A stretch of 21,174 nucleotides of DNA, from NCBI GenBank assembly GCA_002305415.1, contig DBQX01000132.1:1-21174 (forward strand), in the 5' to 3' direction. The stretch is from Actinomycetales bacterium UBA1383 (GTDB taxonomy: Bacteria; Actinomycetota; Actinomycetes; Actinomycetales; Actinomycetaceae). Position numbers and translations under genes: made by a program. Shown piece after piece: positions 15,121 through 21,174 of this stretch (the stretch's first letter is position 1; every line of letters starts with the position of its first letter). A model generated the notes under the pieces. That model was given only the letters and a program-made list of their open reading frames with translations, was not told where the DNA came from and made no database searches.

Positions 15121-16392
15121 TCATTCCGGGACCGTGATCGCCTCCAGGCGTGCGGCGATGTCGCTGCGATGGTGGGAACCCGCGAGCGAGATCTCCGCCA
15201 CGCCCGCGTACGCCCGCGCGCGCGCCGCGGCGACGTCGTCGCCCTCGCCGACGACGCACAGCACCCGCCCGCCCGCGCTGACGAGTCCGTCCCCGGTGCG
15301 CCGCGTTCCGGCGTGGATCACGTGCACACCCTCCAGCGCCTCGGCGCGTTCGACGCCCGTGATGGGGTCGCCGGACCGGACAGTGCCAGGGTAGCCGTGT
15401 GCCGCCACGACCACCGTCACCGCGGCGCCCGTCCCCCAGCGCACGTCGGCGTCGCGAAGCGTCCCGCGCGCGGCCGCAAGAAGCAGGCCGGCCAGCGGGG
15501 TCCGCAGCCGCGGGAGCACCACCTGGGTCTCAGGATCACCGAAGCGCACGTTGAACTCCACGACTCGCACGCCCCGCGCGGTGAGGGCCAAACCGCAGTA
15601 GAGGATGCCGACGAAGGGCGTGCCGCGGGCCGCCATCTCCCGGACCACCGGCCGGGCGATCCGGTCCACCACGTCCGCGGTCAGGCCGTCCGGCACCCAC
15701 GGCAGCGGTGAGTAGGCCCCCATGCCGCCGGTGTTGGGCCCCGCGTCCCCGTCGAGGGCACGCTTGTAGTCCTGCGCCGGCGCGAGAGGGACGACGTCTG
15801 TTCCGTCGCACACACAGAACAGCGAGACCTCGGGACCGTCCAGGTACTCCTCGACCACGACCCGCGGTTCGCCTGGCCGGTCCAGGCAGGCGGCTGCGTG
15901 GGCGAGGGCGACCTCCGGGTCGGACGTGACCACGACGCCCTTGCCAGCGGCAAGCCCGTCATCCTTCACCACGTACGGCGCACCGAAGTCGTCCATCGCG
16001 GCCCGTACCTCGCCGAGGGTGGTGCACACGTGCGCCATGGCGGTCGGCACCCCGGCGAGCGCCATGATCTCCTTCGCGAACGCCTTCGACCCCTCGAGCC
16101 GGGCCGCCTCCGCCGACGGACCGAACACGGCGATCCCGGCGGCGGCGACGGCGTCGGCCACCCCCGCGACGAGCGGCGCCTCGGGACCCACGACGACGAG
16201 GTCGACGCCGCGCGCCGTCGCGGCCGCTGCCACGGCGGCCGGGTCGGCGATGTCGAGGGGCAGGTTGGTGGCGACGGTGGCGGTGCCGGGGTTGCCGGGA
16301 GCGACGAGGAGCTCGTCCGTGACGGGGTCCCGGGCGAGCGCACGCGCCAGCGCGTGCTCCCGCCCGCCCGAGCCGAGCAGCAGGATCTTCAC
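15121..16392 (-). CDS. purD: Phosphoribosylamine-glycine ligase (GAR synthetase)
   Basis: PurD is an ATP-grasp enzyme that condenses phosphoribosylamine with glycine to GAR, the second step of purine synthesis. The 423-residue length is typical. Visible landmarks are the N-terminal LLLGSGGREHAL (4-15), GPEAPLVAGV, the ATP-binding KDDGLAAGKGVVV, EEYLDGPEVSLF, DYKRALDGDAGPNTGGMGAYSP and the metal-binding VVEFNVRFGDPETQ. The start is GTG. No strong ribosome-binding site is present; instead a minus-strand TAGGCT lies 7 nt upstream, suggesting a leaderless transcript. It follows the pckG stop after 26 bp. Confidence 0.97.
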   Translation of the reverse strand: MKILLLGSGGREHALARALARDPVTDELLVAPGNPGTATVATNLPLDIADPAAVAAAATARGVDLVVVGPEAPLVAGVADAVAAAGIAVFGPSAEAARLEGSKAFAKEIMALAGVPTAMAHVCTTLGEVRAAMDDFGAPYVVKDDGLAAGKGVVVTSDPEVALAHAAACLDRPGEPRVVVEEYLDGPEVSLFCVCDGTDVVPLAPAQDYKRALDGDAGPNTGGMGAYSPLPWVPDGLTADVVDRIARPVVREMAARGTPFVGILYCGLALTARGVRVVEFNVRFGDPETQVVLPRLRTPLAGLLLAAARGTLRDADVRWGTGAAVTVVVAAHGYPGTVRSGDPITGVERAEALEGVHVIHAGTRRTGDGLVSAGGRVLCVVGEGDDVAAARARAYAGVAEISLAGSHHRSDIAARLEAITVPE

Positions 16393-16399
16393 AGGGGCG

Positions 16400-16405
16400 A
16401 GCCTA
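16400..16405 (-). promoter_or_regulatory. Putative -10 for a leaderless purD transcript
   Basis: Minus-strand TAGGCT ends 7 nt before the purD GTG (16392), the spacing that places transcription start at the start codon itself. It lies in the 26-bp gap behind pckG, and purD lacks a good ribosome-binding site. The hexamer is identical to those before purS and before the gene at 20597. Confidence 0.5.
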
Positions 16406-16418
16406 CCCGGGACGAGAC

Positions 16419-18257
<1,839 letters not shown>

Positions 18258-18348
18258 TGTTCTCTCCTCGTTGCTCGCTCCGACGGCGAGCGATCGTCGT
18301 GGTCCGGTTCCCATCCTTGCCCACTCCACGGTGCGGGTGACGGACGAA

Positions 18349-18377
18349 GGGCCCACCGGGGGCGCGCGGGTGGGCCC
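18349..18377 (-). terminator. Terminator hairpin after purA
   Basis: A perfect 9-bp inverted repeat (GGGCCCACC at 18349-18357 against 18369-18377) has an 11-nt loop and lies 33 bp past the purA stop. It has no U-run. It suggests that pckG starts from its own promoter within the remaining roughly 90 bp. Confidence 0.65.
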
Positions 18378-18409
18378 AATGTGTCCGAGGTCACGGCGTG
18401 CGGCCCGGC

Positions 18410-19699
18410 TCAGGTCTCGAGGAGCGGCACCCGCACGATGGTCTGCTCGCGGTCCGGCCCGACCCCGATCGACGAGATCCGGCAGCCCGAGACCTGCTCG
18501 AGGTAGTCGAGGTACCGCTGGGCGTTGGCCGGGAGGTCCTCGAAACGGCGCGCGCCGCTGATGTCCTCGGTCCAGCCGTCGAGGTACTCGTAGATGGGCC
18601 GGGCGTGGTGGAACGAGGTCTGGTCGTGGGGCATCTCGTCGTGCCGCACGCCCTCCACGTCGTAGGCCACACACACCGGGATCCGTTCGAACCCGGTGAG
18701 CACGTCCAGCTTCGTGATGACCAGGTCGGTCAGCCCGTTGACACGGGAGGCGTAACGCGCGACGACGGCGTCGTACCAGCCGCACCGGCGCGGGCGTCCG
18801 GTCGTGGTGCCGTACTCGGCGCCGACCGCGCGGATGCGGTCGCCATCGGCGTCGAACAGCTCGGTCGGGAAGGGGCCCTCCCCCACGCGGGTGACATAGG
18901 CCTTGGCGACCCCCACGATGCGGTCGAGGCGGCGCGGCCCCACCCCGGAGCCGGTGCAGGCGCCGCCGGCGGTGCAGGACGACGACGTCACGAACGGGTA
19001 GGTGCCGTGGTCGACGTCCAGCATGGTCGCCTGCCCCGCCTCGAACACCACGGTCCGGCCCTCGTCGAGGGCCCTGTTGAGTTCGAGGGAGCAATCGATG
19101 ACCATCGGACGGACCCGGTCCGCGTAGGAGAGCAGCTCGGCGGTCACGGCGTCGACGTCCGCCTCGCGCCGGTTGTAGACCTTGACGAGCAGCGCGTTCT
19201 TCTGCGTCAGCGCTCCCTCGACCTTCTGGCGCAGGATGGAGGCGTCGAAGAGGTCCTGGATGCGGATCCCCACGCGGTTCATCTTGTCCGCGTAGGTGGG
19301 GCCGATCCCCCGCCCGGTGGTGCCGATCTGCCGCTTCCCCAGGAAGCGCTCCACCACCCGGTCCATCGTGCGGTTGTAGGAGGGAATCACGTGGGCGTTC
19401 GCGCTGATCCGCAGCCGCGAGCAGTCCACTCCCCGCGCCGAGAGGTTCTCGATCTCCGTGAACAGGACCTCGAGGTCCACCACGACACCGTTGCCGATGA
19501 TGGGGGTCACGCCCGGGGTCAGGATCCCGGAGGGCAGCAGGTGGAGCGCGTACTTCTCACTGCCCACCACCACCGTGTGCCCGGCGTTGTTGCCGCCGTT
19601 GAACTTCACGACGTAGTCGGTGGCTGCGCCCAGCTGGTCAGTTGCTTTCCCCTTGCCCTCGTCGCCCCACTGGGCTCCGAGCACCACCACGGCAGGCAT
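18410..19699 (-). CDS. purA: Adenylosuccinate synthetase
   Basis: PurA uses GTP to join IMP with aspartate, the first committed step from IMP to AMP. The 429-residue product has the GTP-binding loop GAQWGDEGKGK (8-18, catalytic Asp13), NAGHT (38-42, His41), the IMP-site segment TTGRGIGPTYADK, SSSCTAGGACTGSGVGP and the C-terminal ISSIGVGPDREQTI. The ATG follows GGAGGGGG. It is divergent from the phosphodiesterase gene across a 71-bp gap, and a hairpin follows it, so it may be a single-gene transcript rather than part of the purDCSQ run. Confidence 0.98.
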   Translation of the reverse strand: MPAVVVLGAQWGDEGKGKATDQLGAATDYVVKFNGGNNAGHTVVVGSEKYALHLLPSGILTPGVTPIIGNGVVVDLEVLFTEIENLSARGVDCSRLRISANAHVIPSYNRTMDRVVERFLGKRQIGTTGRGIGPTYADKMNRVGIRIQDLFDASILRQKVEGALTQKNALLVKVYNRREADVDAVTAELLSYADRVRPMVIDCSLELNRALDEGRTVVFEAGQATMLDVDHGTYPFVTSSSCTAGGACTGSGVGPRRLDRIVGVAKAYVTRVGEGPFPTELFDADGDRIRAVGAEYGTTTGRPRRCGWYDAVVARYASRVNGLTDLVITKLDVLTGFERIPVCVAYDVEGVRHDEMPHDQTSFHHARPIYEYLDGWTEDISGARRFEDLPANAQRYLDYLEQVSGCRISSIGVGPDREQTIVRVPLLET

Positions 19700-19738
19700 G
19701 TGGGCCCCCTCCGCTCGCTCTCGACTTTCGGCCCCCCA

Positions 19739-19764
19739 AGGCTACCGCCAGCCCCGGCTACGCT
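19739..19764. promoter_or_regulatory. Divergent promoters of purA and the phosphodiesterase gene
   Basis: Minus-strand TAGCCT (19739-19744) would serve purA with a leader of about 33 nt. Plus-strand TACGCT (19759-19764) ends 6 nt before the GTG at 19771, fitting a leaderless phosphodiesterase mRNA. No clear -35 is seen for either. Confidence 0.4.
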
Positions 19765-19770
19765 GGGGAC

Positions 19771-20541
19771 GTGCCCGAGTTGCGCCACGCCCCGCGGGTG
19801 ATCGCCCACCGCGGCATGTCCTCGCTCGCCCCGGAGAACACCCTTGCCGCCTTCCGGCTCTGTGCCGACCACGGCGTGCGATGGTTCGAGTTCGACTGCG
19901 ACGTGCTGGCGGACGGCACCGTCGTCGTCATCCACGACGCCACCCTCGACCGCACCACGGACCACAAGGGGGAGGTCCACGCCCTCACCCTCGCTGATCT
20001 CGACGACGTCGACGCCGGCTCGTGGTTCGACCCGCGGTTCGCCGGCGAGCCGGTGCCCACCCTCCGGCAGGTGGTCGACCTGATGAACGAGGCCGGGCTG
20101 GACGCCAACCTGGAACTGAAGCACACGCGCGGGGTGCCGGGCGGGCCGCTGCTCGCCGGCGTCGCCCGCGAACTCGAGCGCCTGCACCCGGACCGGCAAC
20201 TCCTCGTCTCGAGCTTCGACCCGCTCCTGCTCGCCGGGTTCCGGCGGCTCGCGCCCCACTGGCCGCTGGCGTGCCTCTACGAGCATCACCGGTTCACCGG
20301 GATCTGGCGCTCGGTCGCCTCCCTCCTCGGCGCCGTGGCGATCCATCCCGGCGATCTGGGCCTGGAGGCCGGCCACGTCCGGCAGTTCACGGATGCCGGA
20401 CTCGCCGTCAACGTCTGGACCGTCAACTCCGTCGACCGTGCCGCCGAACTGTTCGGATGGGGAGTTGGCGCGGTCTTCACGGACGTGGCGCAGGACTTCC
20501 CCCCGGAATGGCGCGAGGCGCGGCAGCTCCCGTTGCCATGA
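19771..20541 (+). CDS. Glycerophosphodiester phosphodiesterase
   Basis: The 256-residue protein is a single-domain GDPD that hydrolyses glycerophosphodiesters to glycerol 3-phosphate and an alcohol. It has the full active-site set: His13-Arg14 (AHRG), Glu22-Asn23 (PENT), metal ligands Glu40 and Asp42 (EFDCDV), His55-Asp56 (VIHD), DRTT (60-63) and Glu115/Lys117 (NLELK). TIM-barrel end motifs VNVWTVNS and GAVFTD are present. No signal peptide or membrane segment is seen, so it probably acts in the cytoplasm. The GTG at 19771 is chosen because a -10 lies 6 nt upstream and the first beta strand begins at once; there is no good ribosome-binding site, fitting a leaderless mRNA. Confidence 0.92.
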   Translation: MPELRHAPRVIAHRGMSSLAPENTLAAFRLCADHGVRWFEFDCDVLADGTVVVIHDATLDRTTDHKGEVHALTLADLDDVDAGSWFDPRFAGEPVPTLRQVVDLMNEAGLDANLELKHTRGVPGGPLLAGVARELERLHPDRQLLVSSFDPLLLAGFRRLAPHWPLACLYEHHRFTGIWRSVASLLGAVAIHPGDLGLEAGHVRQFTDAGLAVNVWTVNSVDRAAELFGWGVGAVFTDVAQDFPPEWREARQLPLP

Positions 20542-20544
20542 CGC

Positions 20545-20550
20545 TAGGCT
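20545..20550 (+). promoter_or_regulatory. Putative -10 of the secreted repeat-protein gene
   Basis: TAGGCT lies 46 bp before the ATG at 20597, directly after the phosphodiesterase stop. It would give a leader of about 40 nt containing a G-rich ribosome-binding site. Confidence 0.4.
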
Positions 20551-20596
20551 CGGAGTCACGCCGGGACATCGTCGTCTGGCCGGTGCGGGGGTGGGA

Positions 20597-21174
20597 ATGA
20601 TTCGGCAATCGCTCTGGGCCCTGCTGGTGAGCGCCGCCCTCACCGCCCTTCCCGCTGGCGGGCTGCCCACGGAGCCCGGCCTCCCCACCGAAACCGCCTC
20701 CACGGATGAACCCGCATCCCCGGACGAACCCGCCTCCCCCACCGGGCCGGCAACGGAGGCCAGCACACCGCCCGGGGACCCGGACGCCGATGCCAGCGTC
20801 ACCGTGGCGGACGAGGAGGGGAGCCCGTTGCCCGCGGGAAACCCGATCGGACGGGTCGAGGCGGTGGGCGCCGCTCCCGGCGTCGTGACCGCCTCGGGGT
20901 GGGCACTCGATCCCGACACGACCGGCCCGATCATCGTGCAGCTGTACGTGGACTGGTCGCAGTCCACGATGGCGTGGGCCGATGTCCCACGACCCGACGT
21001 CGCCGCCGCCTACCCCTACCACGGTCCGGACCACGGGTTCACGCTCTCGCTGGGCGTGACGCCCGGAACGCACTCGGTGTGCGTGTACGCGGTCAACCAG
21101 GGAGCCGGGACCAGCGTCCCGCTGGGCTGCTCCACGGTGACCGTCCCCAGCGCCGACCCGATCGGACGGGTCGA
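20597..21174 (+). CDS. Secreted repeat-containing protein, 5' part only
   Basis: The frame is open from the ATG at 20597 to the window edge (192 codons seen, no stop). Residues 1-21 form a signal peptide (MIRQS, then a hydrophobic LWALLVSAALTALPA). Residues 22-75 are a Pro/Thr/Glu/Asp-rich linker with repeated DEPASP. From residue 82 begins a repeat unit opening NPIGRVE, with SGWALDPDTTGPI, VQLYVDW, RPDVAAAYP, HGFTLSL and GTHSVCVYAVN; the next unit opens with DPIGRV at residue 187, giving a 105-residue period. Similar beta-rich repeats with a GWALDPDT-type core occur in secreted actinobacterial proteins, often attached to an enzyme domain. The catalytic part, if any, lies beyond the window. 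A single cysteine pair per unit (C162, C178) may form a disulfide. Function unknown. Confidence 0.85.
   Translation, partial: MIRQSLWALLVSAALTALPAGGLPTEPGLPTETASTDEPASPDEPASPTGPATEASTPPGDPDADASVTVADEEGSPLPAGNPIGRVEAVGAAPGVVTASGWALDPDTTGPIIVQLYVDWSQSTMAWADVPRPDVAAAYPYHGPDHGFTLSLGVTPGTHSVCVYAVNQGAGTSVPLGCSTVTVPSADPIGRV
20841..21174 (+). repeat. 315-bp period coding repeat
   Basis: The 19-mer ACCCGATCGGACGGGTCGA occurs identically at 20841-20859 and 21156-21174, exactly 315 bp (105 codons) apart and in frame. It marks the start of consecutive protein repeat units; the second unit is cut off by the window end. Confidence 0.8.

Noticed and set aside
18258..19094. Apparent N-terminal extension of pckG to 891 residues, suggesting a fusion
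   Set aside because: The extra part lies in an off-frame of purA and the terminator region, is Arg/Pro-rich, and the ATG at 18257 has a good ribosome-binding site and gives the normal family length.

Overview
The window is about 21 kb of GC-rich, densely packed chromosomal DNA with an actinobacterial character. The signs are very high GC at third codon positions, frequent GTG starts, 4-bp ATGA/GTGA gene overlaps, TANNNT-type -10 hexamers (several only 6-7 nt from the start codon, as in leaderless mRNAs), a three-part PurS/PurQ/PurL FGAM synthetase, a GTP-type PEP carboxykinase, and a thiolase/long FabG/MaoC set resembling the mycobacterial fadA2-fabG4-htdX locus. It probably comes from an Actinomycetota member; genus cannot be fixed from the sequence alone. 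I see no rRNA, tRNA, transposase, phage gene or CRISPR array.

Layout, left to right. 1-171: intergenic DNA with short repeats and a terminator hairpin. 172-2163 (-): secreted 5'-nucleotidase. 2402-3742 (-): NADP-type glutamate dehydrogenase gdhA, 15 bp behind purL (3758-6061, -). 6150-9064 (-): an acyl-CoA oxidase-family enzyme translationally coupled to a TetR-family regulator. 9114-12702 (+): thiolase, FabG4-like dehydrogenase and MaoC-like hydratase, an operon joined by 4-bp overlaps. 12703-13114: a 412-bp spacer between convergent operons that holds a cluster of DnaA-box-like sequences and two TTGACAG promoter-like elements. 13115-16390s (-): purQ, purS, purC, purD. 16419-18257 (-): pckG. 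18410-19699 (-): purA. 19771-20541 (+): glycerophosphodiester phosphodiesterase. 20597-window end (+): start of a secreted, repeat-containing protein.

How the genes work together. The minus-strand set purA-pckG-purD-purC-purS-purQ and purL covers five steps or subunits of IMP/AMP synthesis, with glutamate dehydrogenase attached to the glutamine-consuming PurL. A self-contained fatty-acid module (acyl-CoA oxidase, hydratase, 3-hydroxyacyl dehydrogenase, thiolase, plus a TetR regulator with a clear palindromic operator) separates purL from purQ, which are neighbours in many bacteria.

The most interesting non-coding signals are: the 25-bp palindrome at 9068-9092 that embeds a -10 hexamer on each strand; the DnaA-box cluster at 12792-12982, far from any dnaA or dnaN gene; an inverted repeat covering the purL -10; an inverted repeat just after the nucleotidase -10; and a 105-residue repeat beginning in the last gene. 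Nothing in the protein set is clearly a new system. The candidates for novelty are regulatory and architectural.
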